Assembly: GCF_029382255.1 (NCBI RefSeq)
Contig: NZ_JARLLG010000003.1
Coordinates: 248,001 to 312,000 of the forward strand
From: Isoptericola croceus
GTDB lineage: Bacteria; Actinomycetota; Actinomycetes; Actinomycetales; Cellulomonadaceae
DNA: 64,000 nucleotides
Direction of reading: 5' to 3'
The notes under the pieces were generated by a model that worked only from the letters and a program-made list of their open reading frames with translations, was not told the DNA's origin and did no database searches. Of this stretch, positions 41,977-50,023 are shown in pieces. Position 1 is the stretch's first letter. Every line of letters begins with the position of its first letter. Position numbers and translations under genes: made by a program.

Positions 41977-41982
41977 TAGGGT
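41977..41982 (+). promoter_or_regulatory. -10 hexamer for leaderless RecB-type nuclease
   Basis: TAGGGT, 7 bp before the ATG at 41990. It is back-to-back with the M50 -10 hexamer, 48 bp away on the other strand. Confidence 0.45.
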
Positions 41983-41989
41983 GGCGAGC

Positions 41990-42904
41990 ATGACGACGAC
42001 GGCGGACCCCACCCCGGATCTCACGCCGGACCCCGTGGCCTCCCCCGCGGACCTGGCGGTCGAGTCCCCCCGTCGACCGCCGGCGCTCTCCCCGTCCCGA
42101 GCGGGCGACTTCATGCAGTGCCCCCTGCTGTTCCGCTTCCGCACGGTCGACCGCCTGCCAGAGCCGCCGTCGTCGGCCGCGGCACGCGGCACGCTGGTGC
42201 ACTCGGTGCTCGAGCGGTTGTACGACGCCCCGCTGGGCGACCGCACCCGCGAGGCTGCCCTCGACCTGCTCCCGGGCGAGTGGGACCGGCTGGTCGAGGC
42301 CGAGCCGCGCTACTCCCAGCTCTTCGTCCCGGGCGGTGACGCCGCGGGGCAACCCCTCGAGTCGTGGCTCGAGGGGGCGGGGCGTCTGCTCGGGACCTAC
42401 TTCACCCTCGAGGACCCGAACCGGCTCGAGCCGGAGGCCCGGGAGCTGTACGTCGAGAGCCAGCTCGACGGCGGCCCGCTGCTGCGCGGCATCGTGGACC
42501 GGCTCGACGTGGCGCCGGACGGCGCGATCCGCGTCGTCGACTACAAGACGGGCAGGTCGCCGCGCCCGGGGTTCGAGAACAAGGCGCTGTTCCAGATGCG
42601 CTTCTACGGGCTGGTCGTCTGGCGCGAGCGCGGGGTGCTGCCGAAGATGCTGCAGCTCGTGTACCTGGGGGACGGCCAGGTACTGCGCGCAGAGCCCCGC
42701 GAGCGTGAGCTCGAGGTGACCGAGACCAAGATCCGCGGCGTGTGGGACGCGATCACGGCGGCAGCACACCGCGGCGAGTTCGCCGCCCGGCCCAGCAAGC
42801 TGTGCGGCTGGTGCGCCCACCAGGACATCTGCCCCGAGTTCGGCGGCACTCCCCCGCCGATCCCGGAGGGAGCGCTGCGCGAGCGGCTCGGCCTCGACGT
42901 CTGA
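41990..42904 (+). CDS. RecB-family exonuclease with Fe-S cluster motif
   Basis: A 304-residue stand-alone PD-(D/E)XK nuclease of the RecB/Cas4-like superfamily. GIVDRLD and VVDYKTG supply the metal-binding Asp184 and catalytic Lys186. Cys44 (FMQCPLLFRF) together with Cys272, Cys275 and Cys281 (CGWCAHQDIC) match the four cysteines of AddB/Cas4-type 4Fe-4S nucleases. No helicase domain is attached. It corresponds in position to Rv2119 of Mycobacterium. It probably acts on DNA ends; its partner is unknown. Confidence 0.9.
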   Translation: MTTTADPTPDLTPDPVASPADLAVESPRRPPALSPSRAGDFMQCPLLFRFRTVDRLPEPPSSAAARGTLVHSVLERLYDAPLGDRTREAALDLLPGEWDRLVEAEPRYSQLFVPGGDAAGQPLESWLEGAGRLLGTYFTLEDPNRLEPEARELYVESQLDGGPLLRGIVDRLDVAPDGAIRVVDYKTGRSPRPGFENKALFQMRFYGLVVWRERGVLPKMLQLVYLGDGQVLRAEPRERELEVTETKIRGVWDAITAAAHRGEFAARPSKLCGWCAHQDICPEFGGTPPPIPEGALRERLGLDV

Positions 42905-42935
42905 CCCGGGTCCGGCCGGAGCCGGGTCGGCGCGC

Positions 42936-43661
42936 TCAGACCAGGTCGAGGACGTCCCCGGCAGCCAGGCGGCGCAAGAGCTCCAGGTCGACGTCGGCCA
43001 GGGTCCTGGCCCGGCTCAGCCCGGCGCGCGGCTCGACCGGCAGCACGGCCTCGACGCCGAGCGTGCGGGCGCCCGCCGCGAGCGCCGACGAGATGCCCGC
43101 CGGGGAGTCCTCGATCGCGACGCAGTCCTCGGCGGCGACGCCGAGCCGCCGAGCCGCCACGAGGTAGGGCTCCGGGTCGGGCTTGCCCCGCTCGACCTGG
43201 TCACCGGTGACGAGGACGGCGAAGGCGCCCGGCACGTGCGCGGTGACGGCCTCGGCCAGGACTGCGTAGCTCATGGTGACCAGGGCGCAGCGCACACCGG
43301 CCCCGCCGAGCATGTCGAGGAGGTCGCGGGCGCCGGGCCGCCACGGCACGTCGTCACGCACCTGGGCCGTCACCCTGGTCAGCAGCCGCTCCACGATCTC
43401 GGGCACCGGCAGATCCACCCCAGCGTCCCTCAGCACGCCGGCGGACACCTCGAGGGGGTTGCCCACGAGCTGCAGCGCCTGGTCGTGCGTCCAGGTGCCA
43501 CCGTGCTCGGCGACGAGCTCGTGCTCGGCGGCGATCCAGTACGGCTCGGTGTCGACGAGGGTGCCGTCCATGTCCCACAGGACGGCGTCGGGCAGGGGCA
43601 GCCCGGCCGCCGGCTGGTCGGCGACCTGACCGGCGGAGACGTGCTCGGAACGAGAGGACAA
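42936..43661 (-). CDS. HAD-superfamily phosphatase
   Basis: A 241-residue HAD hydrolase of the beta-phosphoglucomutase/phosphatase type. Motif I is LWDMDGTLVDTEP (nucleophile and acid/base Asp), motif II is LVTMSYAVL, motif III is GKPDPEPYLVAARRLG, and motif IV is VAIEDSPAGI. A helical cap lies between motifs I and II. I chose TTG at 43661 because GGAG sits 7 bp upstream; the nearby ATG at 43673 is out of frame. The substrate is unknown. Confidence 0.88.
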   Translation of the reverse strand: MSSRSEHVSAGQVADQPAAGLPLPDAVLWDMDGTLVDTEPYWIAAEHELVAEHGGTWTHDQALQLVGNPLEVSAGVLRDAGVDLPVPEIVERLLTRVTAQVRDDVPWRPGARDLLDMLGGAGVRCALVTMSYAVLAEAVTAHVPGAFAVLVTGDQVERGKPDPEPYLVAARRLGVAAEDCVAIEDSPAGISSALAAGARTLGVEAVLPVEPRAGLSRARTLADVDLELLRRLAAGDVLDLV

Positions 43662-43867
43662 GCGTGAGCTCCATCGATAGTCGTGAAACCTGCTGTGCGA
43701 CAACCGACCCTATCCGCCTGCGGCGCATCGAACGGCGCGGACAGGGCCCCACGGCGATGTGGTGCTGGACGTGCGTGGCCACCAGGCCCTCACGCAGGCC
43801 CCCTCCGACACCGGCTCCGTCACTGACCTCACCCTGTCCGGCACCGTGGCACCGGCCGCCGGCTGTA

Positions 43868-43873
43868 TAGGCT
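43868..43873 (+). promoter_or_regulatory. -10 hexamer for leaderless PAC2 gene
   Basis: TAGGCT (within TATAGGCT), 6 bp before the ATG at 43880. Confidence 0.45.
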
Positions 43874-43879
43874 TGCCGG

Positions 43880-44767
43880 ATGAGCACCGAGCAGCCGGTC
43901 GGCCGCCACGCCGCACGTCAGACCGTCATGATCGCTGCCTTCGAGGGCTGGAACGACGCCGGCAGCGCAGCGACCGGTGCCCTGGAGCACCTCGCCGAGG
44001 TGTGGGAATCCTCACTGCTGCGCGAGCTCGACCCGGAGGAATATCACGACTTCCAGGTGAACCGCCCCGTCGTGACGACCGCACCGGACGGGCAGCGGCA
44101 CGTCGTCTGGCCCACGACGACGGTCTCCGTCGCCGAGCTGCCGGACCGGCAGGTCGTCATCGTGCACGGCATCGAGCCGTCGTTCCGCTGGAAGTCGTAC
44201 TGCCGCGAGCTGCTGGACATCGCCGAGGAGCTCGACGTGCAGACGGTCGTCACCCTGGGCGCACTGCTCGCGGACGTCCCGCACACCCGCCCTATCCCTC
44301 TCACGGCGACCACGGAGAGCCCCGGTCTGCAGGCGGTGCTCGATGTCGAGCCGAGCACGTACGAGGGCCCGACGGGCATCGTCGGCGTCCTGCAGCACGA
44401 GGCCGCCGCACGTGGCTTCCAGTCGGTCTCCCTCTGGGCGGCCGTGCCGCACTACGTGGCGAACCCCCCGTCGCCGAAGGCGACGCTGGCCATCCTCGCC
44501 CGGGTCGAGGAGCTGCTGGCCGCCTCCGTCCCGCTCGGCGAGCTGCCCGAGGACGCCGAGGCATGGCAGCACGGGGTCGACGAGCTCGCGAGCGAGGACG
44601 CGGAGATCTCGGAGTACGTCCAGCAGCTAGAGGAGGCCAAGGACACCGCCGAGCTCCCCGAGGCCTCGGGCGACGCCATCGCGAGGGAGTTCGAGCGGTA
44701 CCTCCGCCGTCGCGACCACGGCCCCGGCCGGGGCGGTCCCGGCCGGGGAAGCCCGGACAAGGGCTGA
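43880..44767 (+). CDS. PAC2-family protein (proteasome assembly chaperone-like fold)
   Basis: A 295-residue protein. Conserved PAC2 features are IAAFEGWNDAGSAATGAL at the start, the VVIVHGIEPSFRWKSYCRELLDIA segment, and VSLWAAVPHYVANPPSPKATLAIL. The family shares a fold with eukaryotic proteasome assembly chaperone 2, and its bacterial role is not established. Here, as in Mycobacterium (Rv2125), it is encoded close to the Pup-proteasome locus. The C-terminus is Gly/Arg/Pro-rich and probably disordered. It appears to be leaderless. Confidence 0.88.
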   Translation: MSTEQPVGRHAARQTVMIAAFEGWNDAGSAATGALEHLAEVWESSLLRELDPEEYHDFQVNRPVVTTAPDGQRHVVWPTTTVSVAELPDRQVVIVHGIEPSFRWKSYCRELLDIAEELDVQTVVTLGALLADVPHTRPIPLTATTESPGLQAVLDVEPSTYEGPTGIVGVLQHEAAARGFQSVSLWAAVPHYVANPPSPKATLAILARVEELLAASVPLGELPEDAEAWQHGVDELASEDAEISEYVQQLEEAKDTAELPEASGDAIAREFERYLRRRDHGPGRGGPGRGSPDKG

Positions 44768-44818
44768 CCTCGCCGGTACCGTCGCCGGACGGCGAGCGAC
44801 GCCGTCAGGCCGGCAGGC

Positions 44819-46108
44819 TCACAACCGCACGCCGAGCAGCGCGTTGACCGCTCGCGCCACCACCCCGGGTGCGCCTTCCTCGTCCCCGGACGTGTCCCGG
44901 CCCGGGGCCAGCGCCCGGTCCGCCCACGCGTCGACCGCGGCCAGCGCCCGGGGTGCGTCGAGGTCGTCGGCGAGCGCCGCGCGCAGCTCGGCCAGCAGCG
45001 CGTCGGCCGGCGGCGCGCCGTTGCCCGAGACCGCAGCACGCCAGCGGTCGAGCCGTTCCCGGCCGGCGTCGAGGGTCGCGTCGGTCCACTCCCACTCGCT
45101 GCGGTAGTGCTGGGCGAGGATCCCGAGCCGGACGGCCATGGGGTCCACGCCCTCGCGACGCAGCGCGGAGACGAGCACGAGGTTGCCCCGCGACTTGCTC
45201 ATCTTGTGCCCCTGGTAGGCCACGAGCCCTGCGTGGACGTGGGCGGCGGGCGCGGTGTCCGGCCCGGCGAGCATGCGTGCGTGGGAGACGGACATCTCGT
45301 GGTGCGGGAACAGCAGGTCTGCTCCCCCGCCCTGGACGTCGAAGGGCAGGCCGAGGCCGTCTCGGGCGATGACGGAGCACTCGACGTGCCAGCCGGGGCG
45401 TCCCGTGCCGAGCACGCCGCCGTCCCAGGCGGGCTCGCCGGCGCGCTCTCGGCGCCACAACAGCGGGTCCAGCGGGTTCTTCTTGCCCTCGCGGTCCGGG
45501 TCTCCGCCCCGCTCGGCGAACAGCTCCGCCATCGTCGTGTCGTCGAGGCCTGAGACGGTGCCGAAGGCCGGGTCTGCCGTGAGGTCGGCGTACACGTCGC
45601 CGAGCTCTGGGGTCGCGCCGCCTGCTCCGGGCTCCACCGGCACGCGGTACGCGGTCCCGTCGGCCAGCATCTGTGCGACGGCCCGGGCGATCGGCTCGAC
45701 ATACTCCACCACGCCGGTCCACGGCGCCGGCGGGACGACACCGAGCGCCGTCATGTCCTCGCTGAAGAGTGCGGTCTGGTCGCGGGCGAGGTCGCGCCAG
45801 TCGACGCCGGTCTCCGCGGCTCGCTCGAGCAGCGGGTCGTCGACGTCGGTGACGTTCGAGCAGTAGGTCACCTGCTTGCCGGCGTCGGTCCACGCCCGGT
45901 GCAGCAGGTCGAAGGCGACGTAGGTCGCGGCGTGGCCGAGGTGCGTCGCGTCGTACGGCGTGACCCCGCACACGAAGGACCGGGCGGTGGGCCCGGGAGC
46001 AGGGTCGACGAGAGCACCCGAGGTGGAGTCGTGCACTCGCACGGCGGGACGGCTCCCGTCGGCGGGCGCGGGCAGCTCGGGGATCTGAGGGGCAGGCCAG
46101 GGATGCAC
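44819..46108 (-). CDS. mshC: Cysteine--1-D-myo-inosityl glucosaminide ligase
   Basis: A 429-residue mycothiol biosynthesis enzyme that joins cysteine to GlcN-inositol. It derives from cysteinyl-tRNA synthetase: Cys47 in [19 protein letters not shown] is a zinc ligand beside the HIGH-like THLGH. The WHVECSV block supplies the second Cys, FPHHEMS the His ligands, and KMSKS the ATP loop. Its length and the absence of a tRNA-binding C-terminal extension favour MshC over CysS. GTG at 46108 follows TAGCCT by 6 bp. Confidence 0.94.
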   Translation of the reverse strand: MHPWPAPQIPELPAPADGSRPAVRVHDSTSGALVDPAPGPTARSFVCGVTPYDATHLGHAATYVAFDLLHRAWTDAGKQVTYCSNVTDVDDPLLERAAETGVDWRDLARDQTALFSEDMTALGVVPPAPWTGVVEYVEPIARAVAQMLADGTAYRVPVEPGAGGATPELGDVYADLTADPAFGTVSGLDDTTMAELFAERGGDPDREGKKNPLDPLLWRRERAGEPAWDGGVLGTGRPGWHVECSVIARDGLGLPFDVQGGGADLLFPHHEMSVSHARMLAGPDTAPAAHVHAGLVAYQGHKMSKSRGNLVLVSALRREGVDPMAVRLGILAQHYRSEWEWTDATLDAGRERLDRWRAAVSGNGAPPADALLAELRAALADDLDAPRALAAVDAWADRALAPGRDTSGDEEGAPGVVARAVNALLGVRL

Positions 46109-46114
46109 GGGGCC

Positions 46115-46120
46115 AGGCTA
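46115..46120 (-). promoter_or_regulatory. -10 hexamer for leaderless mshC
   Basis: TAGCCT, 6 bp before the GTG at 46108, in the 18-bp gap after uppP. Confidence 0.45.
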
Positions 46121-46126
46121 CCGGCG

Positions 46127-46999
46127 TCAGACCGCCTGGCCGGAGTCGGCCTCCAGCACGCCGGTGAGGATCAGCACGACCACGAGTGCCGCCAGCGCGT
46201 AGCGGTAGTAGACGAACAGCTTGTAGGAGTACGTCGAGACGATCTTGAGGAAGCCGATCAGGACGACGTACCCGACGACGAAGGCGACGAGCGTCGCCAC
46301 CACCGTGGCCAGGACGCCGGCCGTGCCCGGATGGGCGGTGCCCTGGACCGCACGGGCCAGCTCGTAGAAGCCGGAGCCCAGCACGGCCGGGACCGCGAGC
46401 AGGAACGAGTAGTCGGCCGCGGACCTGCGGGAGAAGCCCATCGCCAGGCCGGCGGTGATCGTCGCACCGGACCGCGACACACCCGGGACCAGGGCCAGCA
46501 CCTGGGCGAAGCCGAAGCCCAGAGCACGCCGCGGGGTCATGTCCTGGATCTCCAGCCGGCGCGAGCAGTAGGTGTCGGCGAGCTGCAGCAGCACGCCGAA
46601 GATCACCAGGGAGGCGACGGTGAACCACAGGTTCCGCAGCGTCGTCTCGATGTGCTCCGCGAACAGCACGCCCGTGACGACGATCGGCACCGAGCCCACG
46701 GCGATGAACCAGGCCATCCGGGCGTCGAGGTCGTGTGCGCCGAACCGCGACCGCCAGTCGCGGCCGTGCTCGCCGCGCAGCGCCTTCCACCAGGCCACGC
46801 AGATGTTCCGGATCGTGCGCCGGTAGTACAGCAGCACGGCGACCTCTGTCCCGATCTGGGTCACCGCCGTGAAGACGGCGCCCGGGTCGGCCCCGCCGAC
46901 CAGCTCACCGACGATGCGCAGCTGCGCGCTGGACGAGACGGGCAGAAACTCGGTGAAGCCCTGCACCAGGCCGAGGAGGATCGCTTCCCACGCACTCAC
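46127..46999 (-). CDS. uppP: Undecaprenyl-diphosphatase
   Basis: A 290-residue integral membrane enzyme (BacA/UppP) that recycles the lipid carrier of cell-wall synthesis. The Glu-rich motif GLVQGFTEFLPVSSSAQLRI lies in the first helix region, and PGVSRSGATI is the second hallmark; about eight membrane segments are seen. GTG at 46999 gives the usual N-terminus MSAWEAILLG and follows TAGTGT by 8 bp; a GTG at 47011 is possible. It is followed after 18 bp by mshC. Confidence 0.94.
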   Translation of the reverse strand: MSAWEAILLGLVQGFTEFLPVSSSAQLRIVGELVGGADPGAVFTAVTQIGTEVAVLLYYRRTIRNICVAWWKALRGEHGRDWRSRFGAHDLDARMAWFIAVGSVPIVVTGVLFAEHIETTLRNLWFTVASLVIFGVLLQLADTYCSRRLEIQDMTPRRALGFGFAQVLALVPGVSRSGATITAGLAMGFSRRSAADYSFLLAVPAVLGSGFYELARAVQGTAHPGTAGVLATVVATLVAFVVGYVVLIGFLKIVSTYSYKLFVYYRYALAALVVVLILTGVLEADSGQAV

Positions 47000-47067
47000 G
47001 GGCGGCAACACTACCTGCGTCCTGAGGGGTCACGGCGCGGGACCCGCCTGCCGTCGGACCGCGCCGG

Positions 47068-47073
47068 TAGGGT
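47068..47073 (+). promoter_or_regulatory. -10 hexamer for leaderless aldo/keto reductase-like gene
   Basis: TAGGGT, 7 bp before the ATG at 47081. Confidence 0.45.
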
Positions 47074-47080
47074 TCCGCGC

Positions 47081-48052
47081 ATGGAAAGACGGCAGGTGGG
47101 CGCCTCAGGGCTGCGCGTCTCCACGCTCGGGCTGGGCACGATGACCTGGGGGCGGGACACGGACGCGGTCGATGCCGCGGCGATCCTGCGGTCGTTCCTC
47201 GATGCCGGCGGCACGCTGGTCGACACCGCGGCCTCTTACGGCGACGGCGATGCGGAACGCCTCCTCGGCGAACAGCTCGCCGGTTCGGTGGGGCGCGACG
47301 AGCTGGTGCTGTGCACCAAGGGTGGCGTCCGTCACGGCCCGGCAGGACCTCGCCGCGACGCATCCCGCGGCGCGCTCCTCGCGGACCTCGACGCATCGTT
47401 GGGACGCCTCGGCGTCGACCACGTCGACCTGTTCCTGGTGGCGTGCCCGGACGCGTCGACACCGCTGGAGGAGACGGTCTCGGCACTGCGGCTGGCCGTC
47501 ACCTCGGGTCGAGCACGGTACGTCGGCCTGTCGAACTTCCCGGCGTGGGCGTCGGCACGCGCCGCCACCCTCCTCGAGGCGGCCGACGGCATCGGGTTGG
47601 CTGCCGTGGAGATGGAGTACTCGTTGCTCCAGCGTGGCGTGGAACGCGAGACCGTGCCCGCCGCAGAAGGCCTGGGTCTCGGCCTGCTCGCCTGGTCGCC
47701 CCTGGGTCGCGGGGTGCTCACCGGCAAGTACCGACGCTCCGTGCCCGTGGGATCACGGGCCGCGTCGAACCATCTCGCAGACTTCGTCGGGCAGTACCTG
47801 GAGGACCTCGACGCCGCGGCCGTCGTCGAGGCGGTCGCCACAGCCGCCGACGGGCTCGGCAGGGCACCCCTGGAGGTCGCCCTCGCGTGGCTGCTCGCAC
47901 GCCGGGCGGTGGCGTCCGCCATCGTGGGAGCACGCACACCCGAACAGCTCAAGGGGACGCTCGGCGCGCTCGACCTGGCGCTGCCCGGCGAGGTCCATGC
48001 CGCGCTCGACGACGTCTCCGCCCTGGTCCCCGGCTACCCCGAGCGCTGGTAG
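47081..48052 (+). CDS. Aldo/keto reductase-family protein lacking the catalytic His
   Basis: A 323-residue (beta/alpha)8 protein. It has GLGTMTWG, LVDTAASYGDGDAE (catalytic Asp and Tyr), CTKGG (catalytic Lys), YVGLSNF, and the NADPH-binding AWSPLGRGVLTGKY and VGARTPEQL. Where active members read LxxHxPD or similar, this one reads LVACPD, so the His of the Asp-Tyr-Lys-His tetrad appears to be Ala. It may have altered chemistry or no reductase activity. The stop codon lies in a 13-bp tandem duplication (48043-48068). Confidence 0.87.
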   Translation: MERRQVGASGLRVSTLGLGTMTWGRDTDAVDAAAILRSFLDAGGTLVDTAASYGDGDAERLLGEQLAGSVGRDELVLCTKGGVRHGPAGPRRDASRGALLADLDASLGRLGVDHVDLFLVACPDASTPLEETVSALRLAVTSGRARYVGLSNFPAWASARAATLLEAADGIGLAAVEMEYSLLQRGVERETVPAAEGLGLGLLAWSPLGRGVLTGKYRRSVPVGSRAASNHLADFVGQYLEDLDAAAVVEAVATAADGLGRAPLEVALAWLLARRAVASAIVGARTPEQLKGTLGALDLALPGEVHAALDDVSALVPGYPERW

Positions 48053-48068
48053 CCAGCGCTGGTAGCCA
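48043..48068 (+). repeat. 13-bp tandem duplication spanning a stop codon
   Basis: AGCGCTGGTAGCC occurs twice in a row. The first copy contains the last codons and TAG stop of the aldo/keto reductase-like gene; the second is non-coding. Confidence 0.8.
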
Positions 48069-48074
48069 GACGGC

Positions 48075-48359
48075 TCAGCGCCCGTCGGCCTCGTCGCCTC
48101 GCTCGCCGTCGTCTTCGTCATCATCGTCGTCTTCGTCATCATCGTCTTCGTCATCATCGTCGTCATCGAGGAAGAACGGCGTCACCTCGGTATACACCTG
48201 AGCCAGGGCGTCCTCGTACACCTCGAACGCGTCGGCGAGCACCTCATAGGCGTCGTCGACGGCCGGGTCCTCGTCGCCACGACGGGTGGAGACGGCGTGG
48301 TAGTGCCCCTCGAGAGCGGCGACGAAGCGGTCCAACGCGGCACGCGGATCAGCGGTCAT
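48075..48359 (-). CDS. Small conserved protein with poly-Asp/Glu tail
   Basis: A 94-residue protein of unknown function. Residues 1-60 are predicted helical (RAALDRFVAALEGHYHAV, DDAYEVLADAFEVYEDALAQVY). Residues ~62-85 are nearly all Asp and Glu, encoded by a GTC/ATC-rich repeat on the plus strand, followed by a short charged end. ATG at 48359 follows TACCGT by 6 bp, so it is probably leaderless. The coherent amphipathic start and promoter argue that it is a real gene. The acidic tail could bind basic proteins or metal; this is a guess. Confidence 0.7.
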   Translation of the reverse strand: MTADPRAALDRFVAALEGHYHAVSTRRGDEDPAVDDAYEVLADAFEVYEDALAQVYTEVTPFFLDDDDDDEDDDDEDDDDDEDDGERGDEADGR

Positions 48360-48365
48360 GCTCTG

Positions 48366-48371
48366 ACGGTA
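48366..48371 (-). promoter_or_regulatory. -10 hexamer for leaderless acidic-tail protein
   Basis: TACCGT, 6 bp before the ATG at 48359. Confidence 0.4.
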
Positions 48372-48431
48372 GCGCCAAGCGGGGCACAATGGGCACACGA
48401 AATCGCCGGACGGTCACCTGGGAGGCGACGA

Positions 48432-48638
48432 ATGGCATCGAGCTGGCGCAAGCACGGGCAGTACGAGTACCGCGTGGTCACGATCGACCGGGGCACCTCC
48501 GTGCCGGACGCGCGCAGGATGCTTACCGACGAGGCCGAGTACGGCCGCTGGGAGCTGGCCCGCACCCGCCTGTACCTCGGCGGCGAGCGCCGGGTCTGGC
48601 TGCGGCGCAAGGTCATCCGGGCGACCTCGACCCTCTGA
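48432..48638 (+). CDS. DUF5703-family small protein
   Basis: A 68-residue basic protein of unknown function. QYEYRVVTIDRGTSVPDARRML, AEYGRWELARTRLY and RRVWLRRKVIR match the short actinobacterial family I know as DUF5703. ATG at 48432 has GGAGG 7 bp upstream. It is followed after 1 bp by the kinase-like gene, so the two are co-translated. Arg clusters suggest nucleic acid or membrane contact, unproven. Confidence 0.82.
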   Translation: MASSWRKHGQYEYRVVTIDRGTSVPDARRMLTDEAEYGRWELARTRLYLGGERRVWLRRKVIRATSTL

Positions 48639-48639
48639 G

Positions 48640-49413
48640 ATGACCACCTTCCGCAAGGCACGCCGCGGCGCGCCGGAGGGGTTCTTCGCCACCGAGGCGG
48701 CCGGGCTGCGCTGGCTCGCCGTCGACGACGGACCGACGGTCGCCCGCGTACTCGACGTCGGCGCCGGCCACCTCGACCTCGAGAGGGTCGCACCGGCCCC
48801 ACCCACGATGGACGCGGCGCAGCAGCTCGGCCGGCGCCTCGCCGCGATGCACGACGCGGGCGCCCCGGCGTTCGGTGCGCTCCCACCCGGGGCCGACGCC
48901 GGCTGGTTCGGGCCGCTCGACGACCCGCTGGAGATGGTCAACGGATCGTGGTCCGACTGGCCGACCTTCTACGCCGACTCCCGCCTGCGGCCGATCGCCG
49001 CGCAGGGCCGGCGCCGCGGAGTGTTCGGGGCCGACGACGCCGCCGCGTTCGAGCGGGTCTGCGCCCGGTTGCCCGAGCTCGCCGGACCGGCTGAGCCACC
49101 CGCACGGCTGCACGGCGACCTGTGGTCCGGCAACGTGCTCTGGACCGACACGGCCAGCGGGACACAGGCCGTGCTCATCGACCCGGCTGCGCACGGCGGC
49201 CACCGGGAGACGGACCTGGCGATGCTGGCGCTGTTCGGTGCGCCGCACCTGGACGAGATCCTCGCCGCGTACGACGCGGTGCACCCACTCCCACCGGGCT
49301 GGCGCGACCGGGTGGCGATCCATCAGCTCTACCCGCTGGCGGTGCACGCGGTGCTGTTCGGCGGCGGGTACGTGGGCGCCACCCGCCGGTCGATGGCCGA
49401 CCTGTCGGGCTGA
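48640..49413 (+). CDS. Fructosamine kinase-family phosphotransferase
   Basis: A 257-residue kinase-like protein. The catalytic loop is RLHGDLWSGNVLW and the Mg motif is LIDPAAHGGHRETDLAM, as in ketosamine-3-kinases and aminoglycoside phosphotransferases. N-lobe residues are present but short (FFATEAAGLRWLA). It probably phosphorylates protein-bound fructosamines or ribulosamines as a deglycation step; the substrate is inferred from the family. It starts 1 bp after the DUF5703 stop codon. Confidence 0.85.
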   Translation: MTTFRKARRGAPEGFFATEAAGLRWLAVDDGPTVARVLDVGAGHLDLERVAPAPPTMDAAQQLGRRLAAMHDAGAPAFGALPPGADAGWFGPLDDPLEMVNGSWSDWPTFYADSRLRPIAAQGRRRGVFGADDAAAFERVCARLPELAGPAEPPARLHGDLWSGNVLWTDTASGTQAVLIDPAAHGGHRETDLAMLALFGAPHLDEILAAYDAVHPLPPGWRDRVAIHQLYPLAVHAVLFGGGYVGATRRSMADLSG

Positions 49414-49452
49414 GGACCGATGAGTCGGCCGCCCCCGCGCGGTCGTACCGTC

Positions 49453-50013
49453 ATGCGCACCGTCTTCGCTTTCGAGGTCGTCTCGCTGGACGGCTACCAC
49501 GTCGATGCCGCAGGAACCCTCGATTGGTTCCCCGCGGACCCGCAGCTCGAGGAGTACTCCCGGGGCCAGGGCGAGCACATCGACACGATCGTCATGGGTC
49601 GCCGGACGTTCGAGCTGATGGCGTCGTACTGGCCGACTCCGGCTGGAGCGGCCGACGACCCGGTGGTCGCGGCCTTCATGAACGGCCTGCCGAAGGTCGT
49701 GGCCTCCCGCACCCTGAGCGAGCACGAGTGGGGTCCGACGACGTTCGTCGCCGACGACGTCGCGGGCCACGTCGCGCGGCTCAAGGCGGGACCGGGCCGG
49801 GACATCGCCGTCTTCGGTAGCTCCACGCTGGCCGGACACCTGCTGGCCGCAGGAGTGATCGACGAGCTCCGGGTCGCTGTCGCACCGGTGGTGCTGGGCG
49901 CCGGCACGCCGCTCTTCGCGGGTGCCCCGGGCCCGATCCCCCTGGAATGCGTCGGAGCGCGCGAGATGGGCGCCAGTACGTTCCTGACCTATCGGCCGGC
50001 CTCGAAGACCTGA
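49453..50013 (+). CDS. Dihydrofolate reductase-family protein (RibD C-terminal-like)
   Basis: A 186-residue protein of the RibD_C/DHFR-like fold. It begins VFAFEVVSLDGYH, then DTIVMGRRTFELMASYWP, DIAVFGSSTLAGHLL and IDELRVAVAPVVLGAGTPLF. Members are NADPH-dependent reductases with mostly unknown substrates. ATG at 49453 starts at the conserved strand; an ATG at 49420 would add eleven low-complexity residues. It converges on the M20 peptidase with a 10-bp gap. Confidence 0.85.
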   Translation: MRTVFAFEVVSLDGYHVDAAGTLDWFPADPQLEEYSRGQGEHIDTIVMGRRTFELMASYWPTPAGAADDPVVAAFMNGLPKVVASRTLSEHEWGPTTFVADDVAGHVARLKAGPGRDIAVFGSSTLAGHLLAAGVIDELRVAVAPVVLGAGTPLFAGAPGPIPLECVGAREMGASTFLTYRPASKT

Positions 50014-50023
50014 GCCGTCCGCG

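Noticed and set aside
39794-42820. A single 1008-residue protein joining TrmI with the region opposite the RecB-type nuclease
   Set aside because: Only the last 327 residues (from GTG 40777) are a recognisable protein; the rest is antisense of other genes.
44805-46790. A 661-residue minus-strand frame across mshC and uppP
   Set aside because: It is Arg-rich shadow sequence in a different frame from both genes.
48105-48170. Repeated GTC/ATC units read as a CRISPR-like or microsatellite locus
   Set aside because: The repeats are explained by consecutive Asp/Glu codons of the small acidic protein; there are no spacers.
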